Below are positions 13,248 through 25,085 of a DNA stretch of 64,000 bases, piece after piece (within the stretch, counting starts at the first letter, position 1; every line of letters starts with the position of its first letter). The stretch is taken from assembly GCF_047511655.1 (NCBI RefSeq), contig NC_133403.1, forward strand, positions 16,799,014 to 16,863,013, given 5' to 3'. Under the pieces are notes generated by a model. It saw nothing but the letters and a program-made list of their open reading frames with translations, ran no database searches and was not told the DNA's origin. Source of the stretch: Castor canadensis (Eukaryota; Chordata; Mammalia; Rodentia; Castoridae). A program made the position numbers and the translations under genes.

Positions 13248-13325
13248 ATTCCATTGTAGTGAACAAAAGGCCCTGCATTCAAACCCCAGTTCAAACCAAA
13301 AAAAACAAAAAACAAAAAACAAATA
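13248..13325 (+). mobile_element. Truncated tRNA-type SINE tail at the array edge
   Basis: The sequence has the end of the ID-like half (aaggccctgcattcaaaccc) followed by an A-rich CAAAAAA tail. It lies exactly between the end of the macrosatellite and the last exon of the CHD1L copy, so it may mark or post-date the junction. Confidence 0.6.
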
Positions 13326-13370
13326 AAAATCTCAACTCTGATCCTAAGTGTAGTTTATAATGCAGACCTC

Positions 13371-13531
13371 CTTTTTCTTATGTTCCACTTCTTTTTCCCT
13401 CTTCCTTTTTCTATTAGACTCTTTCTCATGGTTGCTGCTTCTTGACTTTTCTTCCATATGTCCTCCAGTTCTTCTGGGTTCGGTGTGTGCTTCCTTTTGG
13501 TGAGCCCCTCCACAAGGACTGGAATAAGAGT
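13371..13531 (-). pseudogene. CHD1L: CHD1L pseudogene exon: linker, K/R-rich segment
   Basis: Read on the minus strand from an acceptor TTCTTCCTAAG, the exon gives [20 protein letters not shown], then [17 protein letters not shown] and a K-rich end. It matches the CHD1L linker around IPGLVEGSTKRKR and EELEDRQKKRQEAA. The frame is open for most of its length; the expected E-H-K-K-K end appears in a shifted frame and no clear GT donor follows. This is the most 3' exon I can find. The macrosatellite begins only about 125 bp away, so all later exons are absent from this locus. Confidence 0.82.
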
Positions 13532-14367
13532 CTTAGGAAGAAAAGACCCACAACCAGAAGGTCAGAAACCACCTGTTCCTCTATGAATCTCATTGATCAC
13601 TGAAGCACTCTGTACAGAAGCAATATACTGAGTATTGCAAAAATCTTGCATCTCCAAACCATCTTGTGTGGTGGGAAATATTGGTAAGACATTTCAATTT
13701 ACTATCCAGGTGATACATCTCACAGGCAAGATGGCCACTCTGTGCTAAACTCAGCCAAACTTCTGACATGATAGTTACCATTGTTTTGATTAATTTCATT
13801 AGGAACAAGGTACTGCAAAATAGTAAAATTTTTCCATGATTAAAAACATACTCTGCACAAAGCCATTTTCAGTTTATCCTATTTTAATTCCAATCTTTCT
13901 GCAAATGGATTATATCATTTCTTTGCAAATGGAATAGTTCTACACCATTATTGTGATGATATCTAGCATTTAGTGAGCACATGAAGGCACTAAACTCTGT
14001 GAACATTATATATATCATTTATGAGCAATATTCTGTTAATGGCATAGGTTCACCATTCTCAACAGCAGGATTTGATGGTCCCTTCAGGGTGGATAAAAGG
14101 AACAAGGAAACTTTTACCTGCATCAAATCACATAATACATTCACCTTGTTTATGTTTTTATGACAACATTTTACATTTTTATGTTAGATTTCAGTTAATA
14201 TATTACATTCAACAAACATGTACTTACTTGGTCCTAGGAAAAAATTTTTCATTCTCTTAAGAAGACAGTTTGAAAGAATTTATGCTTTTACATAAACTAA
14301 CAGTTCTTATACTTCCTTTCTTTTAGAGTGACCAGCTCTCTTCATTTGGTATCTTCTGGGGACTCAC
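13532..14367. other. Intron remnant, nothing recognised
   Basis: This AT-rich sequence lies between two CHD1L pseudogene exons. I see no repeat family and no coding match here. A short exon expected in CHD1L between the flanking ones (ending in the NLQKTLLEKA region) was looked for and not found. Confidence 0.5.
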
Positions 14368-14447
14368 CAGTTGTTCAAATATTTTTCTGTCTTCCACACT
14401 GGGCTCTTTAGAATAGTTTTTGCCTTCAAATAGTTACATGTGGTTTT
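14368..14447 (-). pseudogene. CHD1L: CHD1L pseudogene exon: linker, [10 protein letters not shown] region
   Basis: The exon is bounded by acceptor ATGTTCTTAG and a perfect donor GTGAGT. In between it reads [20 protein letters not shown] followed by QL, close to CHD1L [20 protein letters not shown]. One extra A just before the match puts the exon's first codons in another frame. Length (80 bp) and both splice sites support an unprocessed copy. Confidence 0.85.
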
Positions 14448-14879
14448 CTAAGAACATAAAACACAAGGAGAAAGATTACACATTGAAAAATAGATTACTG
14501 TTACTCAAAGCAATAACTAGGGTGAGCAAGAGAGCAGCCACACTCTATGTATGCTAAGACCTGCTTGTGACAAAGGGATTTCATTTCATGTCATGCTGAC
14601 ACAAATGGATTTGGGTTCCACATGCAGATCCCATACATTCAGTTTTAAAGGGACAAAACATGCCTTAAAACTCTTTTAGTCCATGTAGATAATTTGTGGA
14701 TCTCTGCTGACTCTCAAATTTCTCATTCATTCCACAGCTATTCCTCAGCACAAATCTCACTGATTTTAAGTATATATTCTATATATACTTTTAATACTCA
14801 ATTTTTCACCCTTTTTACAATATTAAAAAGAACAAGTGACAAGTCTATGAGAAAATGAAAAATCACAAACACAATCTCT

Positions 14880-15060
14880 AGGATTTGCAATATTCTTTAC
14901 AGATCTCTCGATGTACCTTCATGATCCTCACCTCAATCCTGGCTAACTAACCTCATGTGTGAAAAAGGGAAGCTGAGGCTCACACAGGAATTAAGGGATT
15001 CCTAAACTCTCACTGCTAATAAATGGAAAAGGCAGGACTTTCTGATTCCAATTTCAGAGT
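14880..15060 (+). repeat. MIR-like ancient SINE
   Basis: The core pattern 'gaagctgaggctcacacagg ... ttaagg' with a preceding 'ctcacctcaatcc' resembles the conserved MIR core. It is degraded and assigned by eye. Confidence 0.5.
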
Positions 15061-15164
15061 GCTGTTTTGAGTAAATTACTGTCCACAGAAAAGCATAAAT
15101 GAAGCAAGCTAGGAAAAAATAATTATGGTAATAAGAATAAGTACAACAGTGTAATCTTCAGTAG

Positions 15165-15335
15165 CACTTTCTGCTATCAGAGCACTTTCACACCTATCAG
15201 CACATTTGATTTTTGCAACTGTTTAAGAGGGTAAAGCAGACATTAGTAGCACCATTTTACAGATAAGGACACAAAGACTCAATGAGGATGAGTGATTTGC
15301 CATGAACATGAATCAAGGGATAATCATCCAACACC
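15165..15335 (+). repeat. MIR-like ancient SINE
   Basis: The order 'agcactttcacacc ... accattttacagataagg ... caaagactc' is typical of MIR. It is degraded. Confidence 0.55.
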
Positions 15336-18300
15336 AACAACCACAGATAGGTAAGATAATGATTTGACAGTGAAGTGTATTTAATTGCATGTTACCAATT
15401 AATGTATTTTCACACCATTATGAAATAAGCTATAAGTATGTTTTCTCCAGAGAATATGAGCAAAACATTTTCATTCTCAAGAGTTCAATTGTTTCACACT
15501 TATACCCAAGTCTAACCTGCTGTTATTCTAATTGGCATTTGCTAATTAAATCAACAGGGGGCTTCCAGTGAGGCACTCTATCAACAAGTGAGGAAGAAAA
15601 AGAGCTCAGAAGTGTCAAATAAGATCAACATATGTAGCTTCATACTGTATAAAGTTCTCGACTTTTAATGTAAACCTGCTTTAAAAAAATGTGGTATTCA
15701 AGACAAAGCTCATCAACCAGTCATACTCAAAGCAAGCACCAGGGCCCATCTACCTGCTCACAGCAGAGCTGTCATCAACTACATGGCATTTTAGGAGCAT
15801 TTACAGTCAGGCAGCCTGAGGATATCAGACAGTTCAGAAAAGCTACTAAAAAGAACAAGAGATTCCAAAACAAGTTTTTAAAAAGAGGGAGAAACAATTG
15901 GAGCGGAAAGAGACAATGCAGTGGACAGAAGAATCCTTTTTTAGAAGCTATAATAAAGGTCCTCAGGGAAGATTCAGGGTGAATATTAGGCCCTTGAAAT
16001 AAGAGTAGGATAAAGTTAAGACAAGCAAAGAACAGGAAAGTGTTTATGAAGAATGTAAATGGGATATTATTATAAAGAACTTAAATATAAAACATGATAG
16101 AAGTCAAAGAGCAGTGTCATGTAGAACAATACCAACTGCCTAAATCCCATTTTCTCCAGATATCCCATAAAAACCATACACATCAACAATGTTGACCAAA
16201 CCATTCCAATCCAGCCCTACTACAAACTTAGGTGTCAGGAAATACTATAAATTTCCATTGGCAGGTAAGTAGAGAAATAAACACCCCAAACCAGCTGAAC
16301 CATCTGGGAAGGCCACACTAGAATGGTGATTCAGGCAAAGACTGAACAGGAAGAAAAGCAGTGGGGTTGTAATAGTGTCAGACAGATGAAATTCACCCCG
16401 CTAAATGAGGGTTTCACCTGCTGGATGACAGCATTTACTACTGAGAAATTAAAAGGAAAGAACTAAAAATAGTTGCAATCAGAAATTTGGGAAAGCACTG
16501 GTTTTGAGGGCTGGTGGAGAGACAACTTAGAACGAGGAGACATCCCTTAACATTTTTTTGGCAAAGGTAAAGAAGAAAGCACATCATGGAAATTCCGAGA
16601 GCAACAAGAGAAGTCACATCCAGCCTACTCCCACCACAGAAAGAACGCTCCATTTAGCAAAGGCAAAGTTCTTCTCTGCATGGAGGGATAAAGGAATGCT
16701 TGAATTAAGAAGCCCAGTGAGATTCTATACTTCTCACCCTCATCCATATGACTCCCTGCTCCTGCTGGCACAGGAAAACAGTCACTTGAAAATAACCAAG
16801 AGACACTAGGGAACATCCATGCACAGTTACTTTGATAAAACAAAAAAACATTTCAAATGCAAAATTCAAAAATTCAGAATAGAAAAGGACAAAAAAGCAA
16901 AATGTTGACCAAATTCAGAGTAAGAAAAAGACAAAATCACCTTCTTCACACAAGGGGTCCTGTGGAGGTAAATGGCACATGACCCAGCTTGCACTGTGAG
17001 TGAGCACACAGTGAGACCTCAACTGACAAAGCAAATCATCCTGCCCAAAAAGGACATAACTAAGTGCAGAAAATCCTTGTAAAGACACAGGCCTGAGAAG
17101 ATACTTGGAGTGGCACAAAGGTACTCTTTGAGGTTCAGATGAACATAAGCATTAATATAATGATTTTGGTTCAAAGTTCAGCTACAAAGGAACAGTCAGA
17201 TACTTTTCCAGTTGGTCCAGAAAGAGTTCTTGGACCAAGAAAATCTATTAGAGTATGCCCAAGATAGCATTAGGGCTGGGTCAGAAAAGAGGTCCTGGGC
17301 ACAGTCTCTCCATGAGACTCATCTCACTCATGCCCTAGTGTGGGGTGACTATGCCATTTGCCCTACCTGGGCACCCAACTCCCTTCCTCTTGCTCTCTGC
17401 TCCCACATCCTGTTGCAGGCAGGCAATCAGAGACCCACTGAATTCTGCGGTTTCTCCTAGGTTGGTACTGCCCTCAGAGTAGAGCAGTCTATCCAAGCCA
17501 AATTGGAGAATCTACTTAGATTGAATGGAGAGAACAAAAAAGTCCAGTTAGTTTTTATGAAAATAAACATCAGGGTGTGGGTGATTTGTTAAATGGCTAA
17601 GAGACTCCAGGTACATTCCTTCCCTGACAGCCTTTCTTCTTCTCCACCAAGATGACAATTACCAGGCGGTTTAAAAATGATGGGTAAGAAAAGAAAATAA
17701 AAGATGAACAGAGCTCTTGACTTTGACAGTTCTCCATAACAACAGAAAAATGTATAAGCCTCCATTTGCCAGTAAGAATAACAGTAATTTTCAGCATTTT
17801 CCATTAGTACTTCTCACTAACTTTTTCTCACAGGTATTCCCAGCAGCTACAAGAGAAATCAGAGACCCCATTAGCTGCTTTCCTAACTTTTCCACAGCCA
17901 AATCTCTTAGAAAGAGGAGGTTCTGCTAAGTACTGTGATTCATCATATGCTGACTCTTCTTCTTTGACAATTTGCTTCCTTTCATAATGCTCTATGGAAA
18001 TCATCATGACTAAGACAAGAGACAACTCCTGGTTACCAGACCCAAAGGCTATTTCTCAGTCTGAATCTTCTTGACATTCCTAGTAATCATCATCCTGCTC
18101 TCTCCCCTTATTCCTCCCTACAATTCCCTCAACCTGTTCCCCCATGGCTATCAGAAACACCCAGAAAGCTTAGATAGCATTTCCTGGCTTTCATTTGCAG
18201 CTTCCAACTTTATTCTTCCCTCAGCACAATCTCTGAAATTCTGAGCCAAGTTGGATTCACATTGTGGGTCCTCATCTGTGCCTTGCCCTTTCAGACTGGA

Positions 18301-20019
18301 TTAACCATCTCGAGATTATTTATTTTATAACTTGGAAAGGTTGTGTGAGGTTAGCTCACATAGAATAAGCATACCTGGATGTCTGTAGTTTTGCTATACA
18401 TAACCAAGGCAACTGGCTTTCTTTGGCATTTAGTTCCAAAAACAGTGGAAAGTCAACTATGTATAACTATTTATGGTAAAGATTAGTCCATACCAGTACC
18501 CTCTCTTCAGCCTCCTTATATTTGTACCTTATATTTATTATTGCTCACATAAAATGTGTTGTAGCCATTAAGACACCGCTTGTGTTTTTATGAGAAGCAG
18601 TATGTTATAGCAACAAGGCCATGTGGCTGGAGTTTAAAGAGTGCTGAGATTTGGAGTCCTAACCCTGAATGACTTTGGGCTAACTACTTAAGATGAAGAT
18701 AAAGATAGTGCTACCTCATTCTGTTGTTATTCACTGAAACAACTGGAAAAGAACACTTTAGAAAATATGGAGCACATAGTAAGCACGCTGTAAATGCTCA
18801 CTCAGTAAATCATCATGTGAAAACAAAATACACAGCCTGCCCTGCCACCATAATGGATGAGCAAGCACAGAATATCACTGTTGGTAGCAATAGAAACGGA
18901 AAAAGAAAAAAATTCCACACCTATACCTCTAAGATGGACAGCAAACAAACAAAACAGCATGGTTTACATCTGTTCAATGCCAAAGTGTAAAACAACCATT
19001 GGCCTTTGGATATGTGTGAGAAAACTGCTGGTTATTAGGAGTAATTGTAAACTTGGTAATTTGACTACCTGTACCACTGCATAATGCTTCTCTTTCCTAT
19101 ATGTTTATTTGATAAGTTAGTCCTTTTAAAGCCTGGCTTTCCTTGCAAACTTTTCTAAATGAAAGTCTTGCTTTGCCTGTGAGTCTTTCCCAAACAATTG
19201 TTTGTATTTCTATTGCATTTTTCTTTCTTTTCTTTTTCTTTTTTTGTCCACATGCTAGACAAATGCTCTACCTAAGCCACACCTCCTTTATGTTGTATTC
19301 TTACTACAAACTGTAGTTACTAAAGCCTACATTATACTCACCATCCCAATTCTGCCCTGCCTCCTACACCTCCTCTCTTCCCCATTCTATTCTCAAAACA
19401 TAGGCTTAAAGGCTTACAGCTGTGTTTGAGGGTATATCTGCTCAGTTGCTCACTTCAAAACAGTAGCCAGCTCCTGTCAGTTCTTCTCTGCAATGTTCCT
19501 TACAGCAGACCTTTTCATGCTGCTGCCCTTGCCAGACATTTATTACTTACTTCATGCCAGGATCTTTCCAGAATCCTAGGAGTTGGTCTCTCTGCACCCA
19601 GACTTTCAAAAGGACCTGGATATATTATACCACAGGATCTAATTTTAACTCAAGGGCTGCTATATAATAACTGTAAGCCTCTTCCAAAAGGGAGCTCTCT
19701 CTAGAATCATCCAAGACATCGTTTGGCTCCTATCTAAGTTTCTCTTCCTCAAGCAATTAACTGTGATTCTTTCATCCCTTTTTCCAATGGCACCGTTTTG
19801 AATTACTGATCTTGTTTGCCTTCTTTGAGTATGATGTGAGTGGCATAAATCACTGATCAAAGGACCTGGGATTAAGAAAGATATATGGAATTAAATGCCA
19901 CTGATTATGTCAAGTTCTGTTTTTAAATTTAATTCTCTTAACTGCCTCATAAAGTAAAAAGTGGCATCCTCATTTTTATAAAAGCAAAAAAAAGCAGTTC
20001 TAAAAGATTAAGCTATCTG

Positions 20020-20335
20020 TTGGAAATCCAGGTGTGATGATTCACTTTCATAACTCCTGTTATTTGGGAGGTGGAGGCAAGATCATGAGTTTGGGGCCAG
20101 CCTGGACAAAGTTAGTAACACCCTATCTCCAAAACAAAATAAATGGCTGGGTGATGCAGTTCAGTGGTATTGTGCTTGCCTAGCATGTGCTAGACCCTAA
20201 ATTCAATACCCAGAAACACAAAAAAGTTTAATAAATAAAAACAAAAGGGGGGCATGGTTCAAGTGGAAGACTGCTAGCCGAACATGCACAAGGATCTGGG
20301 TTCAATTCCTAGTACTGACAAAAAAAGTACCTACT
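20020..20335 (+). mobile_element. Dimeric B1/ID-like SINE plus a second ID-like unit
   Basis: The first part has a 7SL/B1-like half (tatttgggaggtggaggcaagat, 'ggccagcctggac') joined to an ID-like half ('tcagtggtattgtgcttgcctagc') and an A-rich tail. A second ID-like monomer ('gttcaagtggaagactgc') follows and ends in A-rich sequence at about 20,330. Confidence 0.75.
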
Positions 20336-20620
20336 TAAGGTCACATAGTCAATGAGTGATAAGGCTTGGATTTGAATACAGGCTAGATGTCTCGAAGCCA
20401 GTTCACTTTATTCTATAATCTACTGCCCATGCACCACTCTCATTTTACCTCCTCCAGCACCCTGCATGTGTCAGTACTATAGTGGTTATGAGTTAGGTCA
20501 GGGAATGAATGTGTAGTTGAGAAGAGTGGGTGGTTAATGCTGACACATTCCACTTACATCCTCACTCAGAGAGCACTGGACACAAAGCAAAGCTTTCCTA
20601 AGTAGAACTATGTATTCTAC

Positions 20621-20773
20621 ATGGAAGTCAGCATCAGCTGAAGGTTTCTGGGGTCCCAGAGTAAAATGGCCGGCTTCTATGATCATGTTCGTCAGCTGCA
20701 GTTTAGAGGCGTTTTCCTATAGATGATTTGTTTCATGGTGTCTCAGCCAATTAGCTGAATAACTTTAACAGAC
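20621..20773 (-). pseudogene. CHD1L: CHD1L pseudogene exon: end of ATPase lobe 2
   Basis: After an acceptor GTACAG the exon reads VKVIQLIG, a TGA stop where CHD1L has arginine, then [11 protein letters not shown] one-base deletion follows, and in the next frame comes [20 protein letters not shown] and SADADF. The parent has VKVIRLIGRDTVEEIVYRK and [20 protein letters not shown]. The 3' end is vague because the donor is not canonical. One nonsense change and one frameshift in a single exon show that this copy cannot encode a full product. Confidence 0.87.
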
Positions 20774-20871
20774 CTGTACATAAGACAAATGACAGCAGTT
20801 GTGATAAGCATCTTCAAAGCTGGGGAAAAGTGTACGAGGTAGGTACACCTAACAGGAAGCCAAACTAAATA

Positions 20872-20911
<40 letters not shown>

Positions 20912-20921
20912 AGAGAGAGTA
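20872..20921 (+). repeat. (CA)n microsatellite with a short (GA)n end
   Basis: A CA dinucleotide run of about 20 repeats is followed by GAGAGAGAG. Confidence 0.97.
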
Positions 20922-20939
20922 CAATTAAAAGGATATGCT

Positions 20940-21012
20940 TAGACTAGGGCTGTAACTCAGTAATAGATAGCACACGCAATGCCTTGGGTTTCATCTTCAA
21001 CACCAAAAGAAA
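20940..21012 (+). mobile_element. ID-like SINE monomer
   Basis: The pattern 'agggctgtaactcagtaatag ... tgccttgggtttcatcttc' and an A-rich end is a diverged tRNA-type ID element. Confidence 0.6.
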
Positions 21013-21460
21013 GACACTGTGTCATTTAGACCTGAGCATTTGCTAGAAGGAAGTGGTCTCAAATTCTCTCTGAATTCTCCAAAAAGTCAAGGAGAGGATG
21101 AGGAAGTGATCAAACTGGGATACCTCAACACTGGCTAAGGAAAATCCCTAGCAGATACATATTGTCCTCAGGTCAAAAACAACCATCTTTTTAGTGAAGT
21201 TTCAAAACATCTTTTAGCCCACTTTTTAATTGAGTTAATCCCTAACTCAAGAAGCATCCTTCTTAATAAGTTAATTCCATTTATAATTTGATCTTTATCT
21301 AATAAAGTAAGTTGGGACTAATAATGTGACCCACCCAACACAACTCCAGGAGTCAGCAGCAAAGCTGGGACGAGGCCTCTTGGTCTCTCAACTCCCTGTT
21401 TGGTGCTGTCACCAGGACCCCAACCCAGGCAAGCCAAGGAGGAAAGAAAATGATTCTCAC

Positions 21461-21571
21461 TTGTTCTGCCAATCTGGTAAGCCCTGGCAGCTCCTTGCAA
21501 GTAATTCTGAGGATTAAAATCACTGTTAGAAAAAATAATGGTATCTGCTGCCAATAGGGTCATGCCAACTC
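21461..21571 (-). pseudogene. CHD1L: CHD1L pseudogene exon: SNF2 motifs V-VI
   Basis: The open frame VGMTLLAADTIIFSNSDFNP, then QNYLQGAARAYQIGRT, matches CHD1L [20 protein letters not shown] and QNDLQAAARAHRIGQN. The helicase motif VI core HRIGQ is changed to YQIGR, which removes the arginine needed for ATP hydrolysis in SNF2 enzymes. The donor AACAA/GTGAGA is good. The acceptor AG appears to have mutated to TG. Confidence 0.9.
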
Positions 21572-22499
21572 CAATTAAATCAAGGCAAAAACTAGTGTGA
21601 GCAGCATCACAGAGATGAGGAACTGGGAAACAGACACAAGGCTAGGCTACTAAACTGAAATTAGCCAAACAGACTAACAGACTGGCTTCATCTTTCAAAC
21701 ACCCCATTACCAACTCCAGAGTCCAGTGGTGGTCAGACCTGGTCCCTGACTTCACATTGTCTGAGTGGGGAACATTTATTTACTGAGTATAAAAGAATGA
21801 GGAGAGTGGGGGACAATAGCAAAAGAAGATACTTAAGTTAGTGCAGTGAAGTTACTTTAAATCTCTGCTTAAAAACCTCATTGAATTTTGCTTAGTATAG
21901 TCTTTCAAAATGCTCTTTCAGAAAACAGCTCTACACATGAGAGGCCTGCTGTGGGCATTAGTGAGAGAAGAGCACTTGATCCCACTTATGAGCTAACAAG
22001 CAGAGAGGATGACTCACTCTCTAGCAGAGTGGGAAACAACCTCCCTCTGACTGGAGAAAACCTAGAAAGTCTTTCTGTACTCATGTCCTCATTAATCAAA
22101 GGCAATACAGCACACCAACTCAAGACAAAAACAGAACATGCAACAACCTCTCGTCTTTCTTCAGTACTGCAGGACAAGGGCTGAGGAAGGACTGGTTGCA
22201 GGACTTAAGAGAACCACAAAGGCAAATTACAACTTTCTCTTTCACTAATGTGAAAACCATTACAAAATGGACTCACTCTTGCCACGGTTATTAAAACTCA
22301 TTGCTAAAACAAGAGAACCTACAAGGGCTTGTTCAAGGACCTGAATTAAGGACTAACTTTGAAGACTACTCACAGCTGGATCTCAAGATAAGTTATGCAA
22401 GAGCATTCTCATTAAAGCCTTCATCTAATAGTAAAGTTGGAATAGATAATAATGACTGAGTACTGAAATGCTAAGTTATACCCAACAAAGATAGCTACA

Positions 22500-22680
22500 C
22501 ACATGCTTTATTTGCTGTGTGCCAACTGCTGTTCTGACACTTTGCATATATTAACTCTTCTACTCCTCATACAACCCTGAGTACTCACACCATTTTGTAT
22601 ATATTGAAATGGAAAAAGAGGTCAAGGGACTTATTTGAAGTTGCACAGCTAGAAGATGAAAGAGCTAGGATTCAGTCCCC
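22500..22680 (+). repeat. MIR-like ancient SINE
   Basis: 'tgtgtgccaactgctgttctg ... aaagaggtcaagggacttat ... ttgcacagctag' follows the MIR consensus order. Confidence 0.65.
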
Positions 22681-22699
22681 CATGATCTGGCTCCTATTC

Positions 22700-22825
22700 A
22701 TTCATTCATTCTTTCTTTCATTTATTCATTGAATTAAGGTCTCCTTAATATGTTGACCAGGTTGGCCTCAAACTCTTGGGCTCAAACTATCTGGAACTAC
22801 AGGTCACATACCACACCTGGCTCCA
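22700..22825 (-). mobile_element. 7SL/B1-like SINE fragment, minus strand
   Basis: 'gttgaccaggttggcctcaaactcttggg ... acaggtcacataccacacctggct' is the reverse complement of an Alu/B1-like monomer, preceded by a T/ATTC-rich tail. Confidence 0.7.
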
Positions 22826-22909
22826 GAACCTGTATTTTCATCTGTTATACTGTAATACTTCCCAGGCACTTATTTCACTTAAGAATGTCCTCCATAAAAA
22901 TTATCTTCT

Positions 22910-23235
22910 TCTAATGGGCACAGTGGCTCATGCCTGTAATGCCAGGTACTTGGGAGTCAGAGATCATGAGGACTGCAATTTGAGGCTAGCTTGGACAAAA
23001 AGGTTGTGAGATTCAATATTAATTTATAAGCCAGACATGATGGCTGTGATTCCCAGAATAAAGGAGAACATGGGTAGGAGAATCATGTTCTGAGGCCAGC
23101 CCAGGGAAAAAACATGAGACACTACCTGAAAAATATTTAAAATAAAAAGGGATGATGGTGTTGCTCAAGTAGTAGAGCACCTGCCTACCCAGTGTGAGGC
23201 CCTGAGTTCAAACGCCAGGACTGCAAAAAAATCCG
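22910..23235 (+). mobile_element. Dimeric B1/ID-like SINE
   Basis: A 7SL/B1-like half ('cacagtggctcatgcctg') is joined through a middle section to an ID-like half ('ctcaagtagtagagcacctg', 'tgaggccctgagttcaaacg') and a short A tail. It is a good example of the SINE type that dominates the window. Confidence 0.85.
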
Positions 23236-23261
23236 GCCCTTCATCATTACAGATGATTTTA

Positions 23262-23360
23262 AAAATAATTATTATTATTTTTGGTGCTGGGGATTGAACC
23301 CAGGGCCTTGCACACACTATGCAAGCATTATATCACTGAGCTATACCTCCAGCTCTCGGG
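23262..23360 (-). mobile_element. ID-like SINE, minus strand
   Basis: 'ggtgctggggattgaaccca ... tatgcaagcattatatcactgagctatacctcc' is an inverted ID monomer preceded by a T/ATT-rich tail. Confidence 0.8.
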
Positions 23361-24379
23361 TGTTTTGTTTGGAAGGAATTCATGAGCTGTCATTGCCACC
23401 TGGTAGCAATAATGACTCAATCACAGAAATATTTGAAAGTTGGAAGGAAAGCTGTTAAATATAAAAGTGTGCAAAACTGTAGCAAAAACATGATAGCAAA
23501 CATGGCAGTGTTGTGGAAAAAGTTAATATCTAGGACTGTTTCAGATCCTATGGGATCTACACTAAGTCCCCACATATATTAACTGAAAAGCAGAGACTTC
23601 TTTCTTCCCAACTTCAAACATTTTGAACACAATACTGTTCTCTCAGGCAGAGCTCTTTAAAGCACAAGTGGAAATGATTTCTCAATGCTATGATGCAGTT
23701 TCCCTGATTCTTAATACTCCCTTGAGACAGCAGATCACATGAATGGTGGCTAAGATGCAGGTTGTTGTCTGTGACCTTAGAAGAATATGAGGCCAAATGA
23801 ATCCGGTATCTTACATTATTATCTTTTTAGAGAGGTAAGACATACACTGATGATCTTATGGTTAAGGATTATATCTAAAACTTCTTTTATATACTCTTAC
23901 AGTTCTAAGCCCTGAATAAATGCTTCTTAAATAAGACTGAACTCTCTTTTCATTGAGATATTGATCGCTCTTTAATATGCAACACACATTCCTTTTCTGT
24001 CCATTGTCTACTCCACCAGGATTTAGGCAAAAGTAAAACAATGAAACTAAGATTATGAGTTCAAAACTTAATTTAAGCACTCTACTCAATCCAGGATGTA
24101 AGAAAAATTTCATTTCCCAAAATTGATTTCAAATTATTTGATAGTACATAAAAGCACTCTATAACTATTACATGGAGGATCACAAATTTCATGTATAGCA
24201 TTTATGATTTAAGTTGCATAGAAACACAGTTATAAATAATTCTAAATAGCTGGAAGTTTCATTGCAATCACATTTTAAACAACAAAAATATCTGTTTAGC
24301 TTGTAAAACACTATTCCCAGGGCACTTCTGGAGGAAGAGTAAGTAGCAAAGAGGCCTCCATATTTACTGAATTCATGGT

Positions 24380-24790
24380 GGAAGCAATTCACTGCTAGGG
24401 ATAAACTCAAAGGAATGTAAGTCAGCTTACAATAAAGACACCTGCACACCCATGTTTATCGCAGCACTATTAGTAATCACTAAGTTATGGAAACAGCTAA
24501 GATGCCCCACTACTGATTAGGAATTAAGAAAATGTGGCATTTATGTACAATGAAATTTTATGCAGCCATAAAGAATGAAATTTCATTGTTTGCAAGTAAG
24601 TGGATGGAACTGAAGAACATCATCTTAACTGAAGTTAGTCACATTCAGAAAGCCAAGAGCTGCACATTTTCTCTCATATGTGGAATACAGACCCAATACA
24701 AATACAAGAAATATTATGAAAAACAGGTCACACAAAAGGGAGGTCACTAACAAGAGAGGGAGTGTAAAAGAAGGAAATTAAGAAAGTGAA
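24380..24790 (+). mobile_element. L1 3' end, part 1 (split by the provirus)
   Basis: The plus strand carries the ORF2 C-terminal region: 'gcatttatgtacaatgaaattttatgcagcc' encodes the typical end of L1 ORF2, followed by 3' UTR. The element stops at a GTGAA (24786-24790) where the LTR begins and resumes at 31,227. Confidence 0.8.
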
Positions 24791-25072
24791 TGTTAGGAAA
24801 AATGCCTCTCACAAAGAAAGCTCACAAGAAAAGTCTAAAGTCCATAGAGCAAAGTTTAATGGCAGTCCAAAACTGCCAGGTTGGCTGAGGAAAAGATGGC
24901 ACAGCAGTGAACCTGGGTGAGGAGTGGCTTTTATAGAAGGGGAGGTTAAGGAAGTTAGCTCATGTGCAGTAGTCTCTGGCAGGGGTGGGGCTGTCTTACA
25001 GGAGGGAATTTGTTAAGGGGCAGGGCTGCAATTTTGGCCAATTAACAAAATGGCAATATTATTACTCTATCA
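24791..25072 (-). repeat. 3' LTR of the provirus
   Basis: On the minus strand it starts TGATAGAG and ends CCTAACA. A TATA-type motif (CTATAAAAG) lies at 24928-24936 and an ATTAAA polyadenylation signal at 24855-24860, giving a U3-R-U5 order. The 5-bp GTGAA repeat adjoins its outer end. Confidence 0.92.
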
Positions 25073-25085
25073 TTCCCCCATTTTG
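25073..25085 (-). other. Polypurine tract of the provirus
   Basis: On the minus strand an A-run and GGGGGAA directly precede the TG of the 3' LTR. This is the standard position of the plus-strand primer. Confidence 0.85.

Larger units (their letters stand above)
14448..20019. other. Long intron region with MIR-like pieces only
   Basis: No host exon could be assigned. MIR-like patches occur at about 14,880-15,060 and 15,170-15,330. Short open frames at 15,689-15,982 (+) and 17,828-18,025 (-) have no recognisable family and no neighbours that would make them exons. CHD1L residues about 510-565 should map here, but I could not find them. Confidence 0.5.
21572..24379. other. Intron remnant with SINEs and a MIR-like piece
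   Basis: Apart from the listed repeats at 22,500-22,680, 22,700-22,825, 22,910-23,235 and 23,262-23,360 I see no coding match. The open frames here are short and without recognisable family. Confidence 0.5.

Noticed and set aside
15689..15982. Plus-strand 97-codon basic frame
   Set aside because: No recognisable family, no promoter or splice context and low-complexity composition. It lies within a pseudogene intron.
17828..18025. Minus-strand 65-codon frame considered as a missing CHD1L exon (acidic, FG...K run)
   Set aside because: Only a few residues resemble CHD1L. There are no splice sites, and the acidic region it most resembles belongs 3' of the exon at 13,371.
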